The notes under the pieces are model-generated. The model had not been told where the DNA came from and did no database searches. It worked only from the letters and a program-made list of their open reading frames with translations. From NCBI RefSeq assembly GCF_902859585.1, contig NZ_CADIJM010000023.1, positions 1-53,674 of the forward strand: a stretch of 53,674 nt of DNA, read 5' to 3'. This document shows positions 8,043 to 16,581 of this stretch, one piece after another. The stretch comes from Achromobacter animicus (GTDB lineage Bacteria > Pseudomonadota > Gammaproteobacteria > Burkholderiales > Burkholderiaceae_B). How positions within the stretch are numbered: the first letter of the stretch is position 1; the number at the start of each line of letters is the position of its first letter. Position numbers and translations under genes: made by a program.

Positions 8043-9014
8043 ATGAAACGGGATCTTTGCGCAATCGCGCTGTTCGGGGTGGTGCTGGTGGCCGTGGCCG
8101 CGCTGTCCCAATCGGGCGTGCTGCTGACGTTCGTGATGATGTCGCTGTACGCGGCCCTGCTGTCGCAGGCCTGGAACATTCTGGGCGGGTATGGCGGTCA
8201 GTTGTCGTTCGGCCATGCGCTGTTCTTCGGTGTCGGCGCGTATGCGCAGGCGCTGGGCCAGCTCAACCTGGGCCTGAATCCGTGGCTGGTGCTGCCCGGG
8301 GCCATCGCGCTGGGCGCGCTGGTCGGCGTGGCGGTGGGCGGGCTGACGTTCCGTTACGGGCTGAAGGGCTCGTACTTCGCGCTGGTCACGCTGGCATTCG
8401 CTGAAGTCTTCCGCATTCTGGCGCTGTCGGCGTCGTTCACGGGCGGCGGCGTGGGACTGATGGTGCCGCTGCAGGAAGGCGTGGCCAACATGCAGTTCGG
8501 TTCGCGCCGCGGCTACATCTATCTGCTGCTCGCCTTCGTGCTGCTGGCGCTGCTGGTGACCGCGTGGCTGCGCCATTCGCGCTTCGGGGCCTACTTGCAG
8601 GCCGTGCGCGACAACGAGGACGCGGCGCGCGCCATCGGCGTGAACCCGCTGCGCGTGAAGCTGGGCGGCATCGCGCTGTCCGCCGCCTTCATGAGTGTCG
8701 CGGGCGCCTTCTATGTGCAGGTTTTCCAATACATCGATCCGGGCATCGCGTTCGGCTCGGCCGTGTCGGTGGAGGCGCTGGTCGGCGCCATCGTCGGGGG
8801 CATGGGCACGCTGTGGGGCCCATTGCTGGGCGCGGTGACGCTGCATGCGCTGGCCGACCTGACCCGCAACCTGTTCGGCGAGCTGCCGGGCATCAGCATG
8901 GTCATCTACGGCGTGGTGCTGATCCTCATCGTGATGTTCATGCCGCGCGGCATTACCGGCGGCGGTCAGTCGCTGGGCCGCCTGTTCAAAATGAAGGAGC
9001 GCGCCCGTGTCTGA
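8043..9014 (+). CDS. ABC transporter permease, LivM family
   Basis: 323 residues from the ATG at 8043, two bases after the LivH-like stop. The same frame is open further upstream, but that part overlaps livH and is not coding. It shows LivM signatures: LSQAWNILGGYGGQLSFGHA near the N-terminus, the loop SRFGAYLQAVRDNEDAARAIG, and AIVGGMGTLWGPLLGAVTL. It is the second membrane subunit of the importer. Its 3' end overlaps the next gene by 8 bases. Confidence 0.92.
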   Translation: MKRDLCAIALFGVVLVAVAALSQSGVLLTFVMMSLYAALLSQAWNILGGYGGQLSFGHALFFGVGAYAQALGQLNLGLNPWLVLPGAIALGALVGVAVGGLTFRYGLKGSYFALVTLAFAEVFRILALSASFTGGGVGLMVPLQEGVANMQFGSRRGYIYLLLAFVLLALLVTAWLRHSRFGAYLQAVRDNEDAARAIGVNPLRVKLGGIALSAAFMSVAGAFYVQVFQYIDPGIAFGSAVSVEALVGAIVGGMGTLWGPLLGAVTLHALADLTRNLFGELPGISMVIYGVVLILIVMFMPRGITGGGQSLGRLFKMKERARV

Positions 9015-9762
9015 GATCCTGCTGCAAGCGCGCAACCTCTCCATCACCTTCGGCGGCCTGAAGGCCGTGCAGGACGTCAGTCTGGACGTGCCGCAGGGTT
9101 CGCTCACCGCGCTGGTCGGCCCCAACGGCGCGGGCAAGACCACGCTGTTCGGCCTGCTGTCGGGCTTTCTGAAACCCGGTTCCGGTTCCGTGCACTTTGC
9201 CGGGCAGGACATCACGGGCCAGGCGCCGCACGAATCCGCGCGGCTTGGTCTGACCCGCACCTTCCAGATCGTGCAGCCGTTCGGCGCGCAGACGGTGCGC
9301 CAGAACATTGCCGTGGGCGCGCACCTGCGTCTGGCCGATCGCGACGAGGCGCTGGCCGCGGCCGAGGCCGTGGCCGCGCGCGTCAACCTGCAGGCCTCGC
9401 TGGACAAGCCGGCGGCCGACCTGACGGTGGCCGGACGCAAGCGCCTGGAACTGGCGCGCGCGCTGGCCACCCGGCCGCGCCTCTTGCTGCTGGACGAGGT
9501 GCTGGCGGGCCTGAATCCCAGTGAGATCGACGAGATGATTCCGGTGGTGAAGAAACTGGTGGACGATGGCGTCACCGTATTGATGATCGAACACGTGATG
9601 CGCGCCGTGATGAGCCTGGCCGAGCACGTGTGGGTGCTGGCGCAGGGCCGGTTGATCGCGGCGGGCACACCCGGCGAGGTCACACGCGATCCCAAGGTGG
9701 TCGAGGCCTATCTGGGCCACGGCGCGGCGGCCCGGTTGGCCGCGCAGGGAGCCCCGGCATGA
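9007..9762 (+). CDS. ABC transporter ATPase, LivG family
   Basis: 251 residues, starting at a GTG (9007) that overlaps the permease gene by 8 bases; AAGGAGCGC lies just upstream. Walker A is GPNGAGKTTLF and Walker B is RLLLLDEVLAGLNP. The signature motif is the degenerate LTVAGRKRLELA, as often in LivG proteins. The C-terminal end VVEAYLGHG is typical of LivG. It is a cytoplasmic ATPase paired with the LivF-like ATPase encoded next. Confidence 0.92.
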   Translation: MSEILLQARNLSITFGGLKAVQDVSLDVPQGSLTALVGPNGAGKTTLFGLLSGFLKPGSGSVHFAGQDITGQAPHESARLGLTRTFQIVQPFGAQTVRQNIAVGAHLRLADRDEALAAAEAVAARVNLQASLDKPAADLTVAGRKRLELARALATRPRLLLLDEVLAGLNPSEIDEMIPVVKKLVDDGVTVLMIEHVMRAVMSLAEHVWVLAQGRLIAAGTPGEVTRDPKVVEAYLGHGAAARLAAQGAPA

Positions 9763-10469
9763 GCGCGCTGCTGGAGGTCAAGGGCCTGCGGGCGGGCTAC
9801 GGTCGCATGGAGGTGCTGCGCGGCGTGGACCTGGACGTGCAGGCGGGCGAGATCGTGGTGCTGCTGGGCAGCAACGGCGCGGGCAAATCCACGCTGAACA
9901 ACACGGTATGCGGCCTGTGCCGGCCGTGGGGAGGTACGGTGCGCTTCGAAGGCCAGGATCTGACCGGCCGTCACTACCGGCAGGTGGTGCAGGCCGGCTT
10001 GATCCAGGTGCCCGAAGGCCGCCGCGTATTCCCGAACCTGAGCGTGCGCGAAAACCTGGAGCTGGGCTCCTTCACCCGGGCGCGCGAGCGCCGCGCGCAG
10101 AATCTGGACAAGGTGCTCGACATTTTCCCGCGTCTGCGGGAACGCCTGGACCAGTTGGCCGGCACGATGTCGGGCGGGGAACAGCAAATGCTGGCAATCG
10201 GCCGCGGCCTCATGGCCGAGCCGCGCCTGTTGATCCTCGACGAACCCTCGCTTGGCCTGTCGCCGCTGATGGTCGAGGAATTGTTCGGCCTCATCAAGCG
10301 GTTGCACGGCGACGGACTGGCGATTCTGCTGGTCGAGCAGAACGTGGGTCAGTCCCTGGAAACGGGACAGCGGGCCTATGTGCTGGAAAACGGCGCCGTG
10401 CGGTACAGCGGCAGCTGTCCCGACCTGCTGGCCAGCGACGACGTGCGCCGCGCCTATCTGGGGATGTAA
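9759..10469 (+). CDS. ABC transporter ATPase, LivF family
   Basis: 236 residues from the ATG at 9759, which overlaps the previous stop (ATGA). Walker A is GSNGAGKSTL, the signature is MSGGEQQMLAIGRGLM, and Walker B is RLLILDEPSLGLSP. The ending DDVRRAYLGM is the family's usual C-terminus. It completes a five-gene importer. The next, enzymatic, gene starts two bases after the stop, tying uptake to catabolism. Confidence 0.92.
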   Translation: MSALLEVKGLRAGYGRMEVLRGVDLDVQAGEIVVLLGSNGAGKSTLNNTVCGLCRPWGGTVRFEGQDLTGRHYRQVVQAGLIQVPEGRRVFPNLSVRENLELGSFTRARERRAQNLDKVLDIFPRLRERLDQLAGTMSGGEQQMLAIGRGLMAEPRLLILDEPSLGLSPLMVEELFGLIKRLHGDGLAILLVEQNVGQSLETGQRAYVLENGAVRYSGSCPDLLASDDVRRAYLGM

Positions 10470-10471
10470 TC

Positions 10472-11740
10472 ATGGCCCAGCCTCAAACCCTGGCCCAGAA
10501 GCTGATCGCCGCCGCCTGCGGGCGTGAGACGGTGGCCGAGGGCGAAATCGTGACCTGTGCGGTTGATCTGGCGATGTTCCACGATTCCAGCGGTCCGCGG
10601 CGCTTGAAGCCCATGCTGGAAGAGCTGGGCGCCACGCTGTGGGACCCGTCGCGGATCGTGCTGGTCATTGATCACTACGTGCCGGAATCCGATGACGAAT
10701 CGCGCCGCATCGTGCGCATTGCACGCGACTGGGCCGCGGAGCAGCAACTGCCCAACGTGTATGACTCCGTCGGCATCTGCCACGTGGTGGTGCCGCAGCA
10801 CGGACACATCCGGCCCGGCATGTTCTGCGTGGGCGGCGATTCGCATTCGCCCACCGGCGGCGCGTTCGGGGCCTACATGTTCGGCATCGGCAGCACCGAG
10901 ATGCTGGGCGTGGCGGTCACCGGCCAGATCTGGGTCAAGGTGCCCAAGACGCTGATGATGCATTGGCGCGGCCAGCTGGCCGCCGGCGTCACGGCCAAGG
11001 ACATGATGCTGCACATGATCGGCCGCTACGGCATGAACGGCGGGCGCTATCAGGCGGTGGAGTTCTGCGGCGAGGCCGTTCGCGCGCTGTCCATGCAGGA
11101 GCGCATGACGCTGTCGAACATGAGCGCGGAACTCGGTTCGCAAGTGGGGCTCATCGCGCCGGACGAGACCACCGCAGCCTGGCTGCGGGAGGCGGGCGTG
11201 ACCGAGGAACTGGATCTGGCACGCTGGCAGAGCGATCGCGACGCCGATGCCGAGTGGCACGAGTTCGATGCCGCCGCGCTGGCCCCGCAGGTTGCCGCGC
11301 CGCACAGCCCGGCCAATGCGCGCGGCGTGGACACCTATAGCGACGTGCCGGTGCAGGTGGCCTACATCGGCGCATGCACCGGCGCCAAGCTGGAAGACCT
11401 GCGCGCCGCAGCCACCGTGCTGCGTGGCCGCCGGCTGGCGGACGGCATGCAGCTGATGGTGGCGCCGGCCAGCCGGCAGGACCAGGATCAGGCGGACCGC
11501 GAAGGCGTCATGCAGGTGCTGCGCGACGCGGGCGCCCAAGTGCTGGCCACGTCGTGCGGCGCCTGTGCGGGCTATGGCGGGTCCATTCCGGACGGCGCCA
11601 GCGTCATCGCCACCACGGCGCGCAATTTCAAGGGGCGCATGGGGTCTGAGACCGCGCAGGTCTACCTGGCCTCGCCGTATACGGTGGCGGCCTCGGCCGT
11701 GGCGGGGCGCGTTGCCGACCCCCGGGAGTTCCTGGCATGA
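10472..11740 (+). CDS. Aconitase-superfamily hydro-lyase, large subunit (LeuC/DmdA-like)
   Basis: 422 residues, the length of the short LeuC/HacA/dimethylmalate dehydratase type rather than the ~470-residue proteobacterial LeuC. It keeps the iron-sulfur cysteines: C302 in GACTG and the C362-xx-C365 pair in TSCGACAG. It also keeps the motifs DHYVPE (compare DHNVP), GGDSHSPTGGAFGAYMFGIG and KLEDLRAAA. It would hydrate a double bond or dehydrate a hydroxyacid with the small subunit encoded next (4-base overlap). The setting among ring-opening and C-C lyase genes, not with leuB, argues against leucine synthesis. A substituted maleate/malate is the inferred substrate class, by analogy with 2,3-dimethylmalate dehydratase. 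It could also act on citraconate, homoaconitate or another 2-enoic diacid. Confidence 0.85.
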   Translation: MAQPQTLAQKLIAAACGRETVAEGEIVTCAVDLAMFHDSSGPRRLKPMLEELGATLWDPSRIVLVIDHYVPESDDESRRIVRIARDWAAEQQLPNVYDSVGICHVVVPQHGHIRPGMFCVGGDSHSPTGGAFGAYMFGIGSTEMLGVAVTGQIWVKVPKTLMMHWRGQLAAGVTAKDMMLHMIGRYGMNGGRYQAVEFCGEAVRALSMQERMTLSNMSAELGSQVGLIAPDETTAAWLREAGVTEELDLARWQSDRDADAEWHEFDAAALAPQVAAPHSPANARGVDTYSDVPVQVAYIGACTGAKLEDLRAAATVLRGRRLADGMQLMVAPASRQDQDQADREGVMQVLRDAGAQVLATSCGACAGYGGSIPDGASVIATTARNFKGRMGSETAQVYLASPYTVAASAVAGRVADPREFLA

Positions 11741-12237
11741 ACACAGACACCACGACGCATCGCGTCTGGCGCGTGGGCGCGGACATCGACACCGATGCGC
11801 TCGCGCCCGGCGCCTACATGAAATTCGGCATCGACGAAATCGCGCGCCACTGCCTGCAACGCGTCCGTCCGGACTTCGCCGGGCAGGTGCAGCCGGGCGA
11901 CGTGCTGGTGGCCGGCCCCAACTTCGGCATCGGCTCGTCGCGCGAGCAGGCCGCGGCCGCCCTGGTGCGCCTGGGCGTGGCCGCCGTGATCGCGCCGTCC
12001 TTCAACGGGCTGTATTTCCGCAACGCCTTTAACGTGGGCCTCCTGCTGCTGACCTGTAGCCAGGCCGAGACCCTGGTCGAGGGTGAAGGCATCACGTTCG
12101 ACCCCGTCGCCGGCCGCATCCAACGTCCCGGGGGCACGCCCGCCGAATTGCACTGCGAGATCGTGCCCGGCTTTCTGCTTGACATGGTGCAGGCCGGCGG
12201 ACTGCTGAATCTGCTGAAACAGCGTCAAACCTCTTAG
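11737..12237 (+). CDS. Aconitase-superfamily hydro-lyase, small subunit (LeuD/DmdB-like)
   Basis: 166 residues, the swivelling domain of the hydro-lyase. It starts with an ATG overlapping the large-subunit stop by 4 bases. It has the DIDTD segment, the GIGSSREQAAAAL motif that binds substrate carboxylates, and the ending PGFLLDMVQAGGLLNLLK. The specificity loop after DIDTDALAPGA reads YMKF (residues 27-30). The corresponding loop is YLVY in methanogen isopropylmalate isomerase and YLRT in homoaconitase, so the substrate probably differs from both. Large and small subunits together should form one heterodimeric or heterotetrameric enzyme. Confidence 0.87.
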   Translation: MNTDTTTHRVWRVGADIDTDALAPGAYMKFGIDEIARHCLQRVRPDFAGQVQPGDVLVAGPNFGIGSSREQAAAALVRLGVAAVIAPSFNGLYFRNAFNVGLLLLTCSQAETLVEGEGITFDPVAGRIQRPGGTPAELHCEIVPGFLLDMVQAGGLLNLLKQRQTS

Positions 12238-12247
12238 GAACAACATC

Positions 12248-13918
12248 ATGCTTGACCCCGTTACCCTGGCGGTCCTGAAGGGCCGCCTGGAACAGATCGC
12301 CGACGAAATGGACGCGACGCTGTACCGCAGCGCGTTCAACCCCATCATTGCCGAGGCCCATGACGCCTGCCACGGCATGTACGACGCCGCCACCGGCGCC
12401 ACGCTGATCCAGGGCAAGTCGGGCCTGCCCGTCTTCGTGGGCGCGATGGCGTTCGCGGTGAAGGCGGCTGCCAAGACTGCGGCTGAGCGCGGCGGCATGA
12501 CGGACGGCGACGTGTGGCTGTTCAACGATCCGTACGAGGGCGGCACGCACGCCAACGACTTCAAGCTGGTCAAGCCGGTGTTTCGCGGCGGCAAGCTGTT
12601 CTGCTTTCTGGCGTCCGCGGCCCACTGGCACGACGTGGGCGGCGCGGTGCCCGGCAACTACAACCCGGCCGCCACCGAGTGCTGGCAGGAAGCCGTGCAG
12701 ATCCCGCCCGTGCGGATCGTGCGCGCCGGCGTGCTGGACCAGGACGTGCTGGCCATCCTGAAGGCGAACACGCGTCTGCCCGACAGCCTGTGGGGCGACC
12801 TGAACGGCCAGCTGGCCGCGCTGGAACTGGGCGCGCGCCGTCTGGACGGCCTGCTCGACGAATACGGCGACGCCACGGTGCTGGAGTCCCTGGACACGCT
12901 GCGCGAACGCGCGCGCCGCCTGATGCGCGACCACATCGCCCGCCTGCCGGATGGCGAATACGCTTTTGAGGACATGCTGGACAACGACGGCGTGCGCGAC
13001 GCGCCGCTGCGCATTGCGCTCAAGCTGACCATCGCCGGCGACCGGCTGGGGCTGGACTTCACCGGCACGTCGCCGGCCTGCGCGGGTCCGGTCAATATCT
13101 CGCGCGCCACGGCCATCGCGGCCTGCTACGTGGCGCTCAAGCACCTGTTCCCGGACGTGCCGGCCAACGCCGGCGTGCTGGATGCGGTGGACGTGACGCT
13201 GCCCGACGGCCTGGTGATCTCGGCCGACCGCCCGCGTCCCGTTGGCGGCTACACCGAAACCATCCTGCGCATGATCGACGTGATCTTCTGCGCCATGGCT
13301 CAGGCCGCGCCGAACCGCGCGATGGCGCAGGCCTACGGCACGATCAATGCGCTGTCGATCGCCGGCTACCGCAGCGACGCCGCCCGCAAGGGCCAGCGCT
13401 GGGTCATGTTCAGCTTCTTCGGCGGCGGGCACGGCGGGCATTCGGACGGCGACGGCCTGAGCCACGGCAACGCGCCGATCTCCACCGCCACCATTCCGCC
13501 GCTGGAAATTTTGGAAGCTGCGTATCCCGTGCGCTTCACGCAATGGGCCCTGCGGCCGGATTCGGCGGGCGACGGCGCGCACCGGGGCGGCCTGGGCACC
13601 ATCTATGAAATCGAATTGCTGGAAGACAGCGCCGAAGCCTTCATCTTCGGCGAACGCGGCCGCAGCGCGCCCAAGGGCATCGCGGGCGGCGGCCAGGCCG
13701 CGCTGAACGTCTTCCGCTATCAGCAGGACGGCCAGTGGCAGTCCCCGCCCATGAGCTCGAAGATGCTGGGCATCCGGTTGCAACGCGGTGACCGCGTGCG
13801 CCTGGAAACGCCGGGCGGAGGCGGCTACGGCGAGCCCGCGCGGCGCGATGCCGCGGCGCGCGAGCACGACCGCAAGATGGGCTATGTGAGCGACATTCAG
13901 AAGGAGCAGTCGGCATGA
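12248..13918 (+). CDS. Hydantoinase B/oxoprolinase-family subunit (HyuB-like)
   Basis: 556 residues. It begins LDPVTLAVLKGRLEQIADEM, the hallmark N-terminus of HyuB/acetone-carboxylase alpha-type subunits, and contains DVWLFNDPYEGGTHANDF, LDFTGTSPACAGPVNISRA and the C-terminal GERGRSAPKGIAGG and TPGGGGYGEPARRD segments. Known members act with a HyuA subunit in ATP-driven hydrolysis of N-methylhydantoin or 5-oxoproline, or in ketone carboxylation. Here the partner starts 4 bases before this stop. The order is B then A. A ring-amide opening role fits the presence of an isochorismatase-fold gene downstream, but carboxylation of a carbonyl substrate is an alternative. Confidence 0.9.
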   Translation: MLDPVTLAVLKGRLEQIADEMDATLYRSAFNPIIAEAHDACHGMYDAATGATLIQGKSGLPVFVGAMAFAVKAAAKTAAERGGMTDGDVWLFNDPYEGGTHANDFKLVKPVFRGGKLFCFLASAAHWHDVGGAVPGNYNPAATECWQEAVQIPPVRIVRAGVLDQDVLAILKANTRLPDSLWGDLNGQLAALELGARRLDGLLDEYGDATVLESLDTLRERARRLMRDHIARLPDGEYAFEDMLDNDGVRDAPLRIALKLTIAGDRLGLDFTGTSPACAGPVNISRATAIAACYVALKHLFPDVPANAGVLDAVDVTLPDGLVISADRPRPVGGYTETILRMIDVIFCAMAQAAPNRAMAQAYGTINALSIAGYRSDAARKGQRWVMFSFFGGGHGGHSDGDGLSHGNAPISTATIPPLEILEAAYPVRFTQWALRPDSAGDGAHRGGLGTIYEIELLEDSAEAFIFGERGRSAPKGIAGGGQAALNVFRYQQDGQWQSPPMSSKMLGIRLQRGDRVRLETPGGGGYGEPARRDAAAREHDRKMGYVSDIQKEQSA

Positions 13919-15963
13919 GCGCGGCGCAAGGTTTGGTGGTGGGCGTGGACGTGGGCGGCACGTTCACGGATCTGTTCGTGCTGGACGAGGCGGGCGGCAG
14001 CGCCCGCGTGGTCAAGGTGCCGTCCACGCGCGGCGAGGAAGCGCGCGGCTTCATGAACGGCATTGCGCGGGTGGCAGACGGCGCGGGCGACATCGCGACC
14101 ATCGTGCACGGCACCACCGTGGGCACCAATGCACTGCTGGAGCGCAAGGTGGCGCGCACCGGCATCATCACGACCGAAGGCTTTCGCGACGTGCTGGAAA
14201 TGCGCCGGCGCGACCGTCCACAAACGTGGGGCCTGCGCGGCAACTATGAACCCGTGGTGCCGCGCGACCTGCGGCTGGAAGTGCGCGAGCGCGTGCTGGC
14301 CGATGGCGCGCTGCACACGCCCGTCGATCTGGACCAGGTCGAGGCCGCGGCGCGCGCGCTGCTGGAAGCGGGCTGCGACGCGGTCTGCGTCTTCTTCGTC
14401 AATGCCTACGCCAATCCGGTGAATGAGGCCCAGGCCGCGGCTCGCGTGCGGTCCATCTGGCCCAACGGCAACGTCACCGCCGCCACCGAGGTGCTGCCCG
14501 AGATCCGCGAATTCGAGCGCTGCTCGACGGCCGTGCTAAACGCGGCGCTGCAGCCCGTGGTGGGCAGCTACCTGACCCGGCTGGAATCGGACTTGCAGCA
14601 GCACGGCTTCGAAGGCGAGCTGCTGGTGGTGCAGAGCAATGGCGGCGTCATGTCGCGCCAGACGGCGTGCGACGTGCCCGTGCGCACCGCACTGTCGGGT
14701 CCTGCGGCCGGTGTCATCGCCTGCGCGGCCATCGCGCGCGCCGCGGGCTTTCCCAACGTGGTCACGGGCGACATGGGCGGCACCTCGTTCGACGTGTCGC
14801 TGGTGGCCGAGGGCGAGGCCTCGCTGTCGGCGCAGACCGCCATCGACTTCGGCATGGTCGTGCGCGCCCCGATGATCCAGATCGAAACCATCGGCGCGGG
14901 CGGCGGCTCGATCGCCAGCGTGGACGCCGGCGGCCTGCTGCAGGTCGGCCCGGAATCCGCGGGCAGCATTCCCGGCCCGGCCTGCTACGGTCGCGGCAAC
15001 ACCCGCCCCACGGTTACCGACGCCAACGTGCTGCTGGGCCGCATCGCTGCGGAACGTCCGCTGGGTGGCGGTCTCCTGGCCAAGATGGACGTCGAGCTGG
15101 CGCGCGCCGCCATTGACGAGCACGTGGCGCGCCCGCTGGGCCTGGACGTACACGCGGCGGCAGAAGCCATCCTGACCGTGGCCAACGCCAAGATGGCGGG
15201 CGCGATCCGCGTCGTCTCCATCGAACGCGGCCACGATCCGCGCAAGTTCGCCTACATGCCGTTCGGCGGCGGCGGCGCGCTGCATGTGTGCGCCATGATG
15301 AACGAGGTGGACGCCGCCCACGGCATCGTCCCGCGCTATCCGGGCGTGACCTCGGCGCTGGGCTGCGTCATGGCCGACATGCGCCACGACGGCGTGCAGA
15401 CCCTGAACGTGGCGCTGAACGCGCTGGATGCGGCCGACCTGCTGGCCCGCATCGACGGGCTGGCGCACGCGTGCCAGGCGCGTCTGGATTCGGCGGGCGT
15501 GTCCTTCGAGGGCATCCGCGAAAGCATCGAACTGGACATGCTGTACGTGGGCCAGAGCCACACCGTGCGCGTGGAAGTGGGCCGGGCGGACCTCACCCAC
15601 GACGGCATCGCCGCCGCGTTCGACCGCGCCTACCAGGCCGCCTTCGGCCGCAGCCTGACCGGCATTCCGGTCCGCATCCTGAATCTGCGCTATGCCCGCA
15701 TCGGCCAGCGCCCCAAGTTCGATCTGGCCTTGCTGGCGCCGACCAGTACGGCCATGCCCGATGCGCTGGGCACTCAGCGGGTCTTTCACGCCGGGCAATG
15801 GCACGACGCCGTGCGCTACGCGCGCCTGGACCTGCCGGTCGGCGCCGAGGTGGCGGGACCCGCCATCCTCGAGCAGCCGGACACCACCATCTGGATCGAG
15901 CCCGGCTTCGCGGGCCGCGTCGATTCCCTGGGCAACATGCTCATCGCCCGCACCGCATCGTAG
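13915..15963 (+). CDS. Hydantoinase A/oxoprolinase-family ATP-binding subunit (HyuA-like)
   Basis: 682 residues, normal for HyuA. The actin-like ATPase motifs are present: GVDVGGTFTDLFVLD near residue 8, HGTTVGTNALLERK near 64 and TGDMGGTSFDVSLV near 285. The family segment MAGAIRVVSIERGHDPRKF and FGGGGALHVCAM follow, and the C-terminus carries a beta-rich domain ending QPDTTIWIEPG. It phosphorylates a ring-amide (or ketone/bicarbonate) oxygen using ATP so that the HyuB-like partner can complete the reaction. ATG overlaps the previous stop (ATGA), as expected for a fixed-ratio complex. The substrate is unknown. Confidence 0.9.
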   Translation: MSAAQGLVVGVDVGGTFTDLFVLDEAGGSARVVKVPSTRGEEARGFMNGIARVADGAGDIATIVHGTTVGTNALLERKVARTGIITTEGFRDVLEMRRRDRPQTWGLRGNYEPVVPRDLRLEVRERVLADGALHTPVDLDQVEAAARALLEAGCDAVCVFFVNAYANPVNEAQAAARVRSIWPNGNVTAATEVLPEIREFERCSTAVLNAALQPVVGSYLTRLESDLQQHGFEGELLVVQSNGGVMSRQTACDVPVRTALSGPAAGVIACAAIARAAGFPNVVTGDMGGTSFDVSLVAEGEASLSAQTAIDFGMVVRAPMIQIETIGAGGGSIASVDAGGLLQVGPESAGSIPGPACYGRGNTRPTVTDANVLLGRIAAERPLGGGLLAKMDVELARAAIDEHVARPLGLDVHAAAEAILTVANAKMAGAIRVVSIERGHDPRKFAYMPFGGGGALHVCAMMNEVDAAHGIVPRYPGVTSALGCVMADMRHDGVQTLNVALNALDAADLLARIDGLAHACQARLDSAGVSFEGIRESIELDMLYVGQSHTVRVEVGRADLTHDGIAAAFDRAYQAAFGRSLTGIPVRILNLRYARIGQRPKFDLALLAPTSTAMPDALGTQRVFHAGQWHDAVRYARLDLPVGAEVAGPAILEQPDTTIWIEPGFAGRVDSLGNMLIARTAS

Positions 15964-15972
15964 GAGCCCGCC

Positions 15973-16581
15973 ATGCACGCCTTCGATCCCCGCACGACCG
16001 CGCTGGTCATCATCGATCTGCAGAACGACTTCCTGGCGCCGGGCGGCGCCTATGACCGCGGCGGCGCGGTCAGCCCGCAGGCCAGGGCCTTGCCGGCGCG
16101 CGTGGCGCCCGTGGCCCGCGCGTTGAAGGGGCAGGGCGGCTTCGTGGCCGCCAGCCAATTCACGCTGTGGCCCGACGCGCACGGCGAGCCCATGATCTCG
16201 CCGCACCTCAAGCAATTGCGCCCGTTCCTGCGCCGCGGCGACTTCGTGGCCGGTTCAGCAGGGCAGGCCAACGTGGCCGAGCTGGACGGGCTGGTCGACG
16301 TGTCGGTCTGGAAGGTCGCGTATTCGGCGTTCTTCAACACGCAGCTGGACTGGGTGCTGCGGCGCGCGGGCATTTCCAGCGTGGTGGTGGCAGGCATCGT
16401 CACCAACGGCGGCGTTGCCAGCACGGTGCGCGACGCCCACATGCGCGACTATCACGTGACGGTGCTGGCCGATGGCTGCGCCGCGCCCACGCCTGCGATG
16501 CACGAAGCTGCGCTGGCGGATCTGCGCACGGTGGCCGACGTGGTGACGTGCCAGGACGTGCTGGACAGGCTGAAGTCGTGA
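15973..16581 (+). CDS. Isochorismatase-fold hydrolase lacking the catalytic cysteine
   Basis: 202 residues. The fold is clear: ALVIIDLQNDFL with D15, VWKVAYSAFFNT with K114, and VVVAGIVTNGGVASTVRDAH. In cysteine amidases of this superfamily (nicotinamidase, maleamate amidase, N-carbamoylsarcosine amidase) the last motif holds the nucleophilic Cys just before the conserved valine. Here that position is G147. True isochorismatases also lack this Cys, so the protein may hydrolyse by a water-mediated route or act on a non-amide bond. The Asp and Lys are kept and the gene shows no decay. It sits 9 bases after the HyuA-like gene and overlaps the flavoprotein gene by 4 bases. An amidase role, attractive from context, is weakened by the missing cysteine. 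Confidence 0.85.
   Translation: MHAFDPRTTALVIIDLQNDFLAPGGAYDRGGAVSPQARALPARVAPVARALKGQGGFVAASQFTLWPDAHGEPMISPHLKQLRPFLRRGDFVAGSAGQANVAELDGLVDVSVWKVAYSAFFNTQLDWVLRRAGISSVVVAGIVTNGGVASTVRDAHMRDYHVTVLADGCAAPTPAMHEAALADLRTVADVVTCQDVLDRLKS

Noticed and set aside
14536-16215. A 559-codon minus-strand frame opposite the HyuA-like gene
   Set aside because: No domain, composition typical of antisense shadows, and it covers a well-conserved gene.
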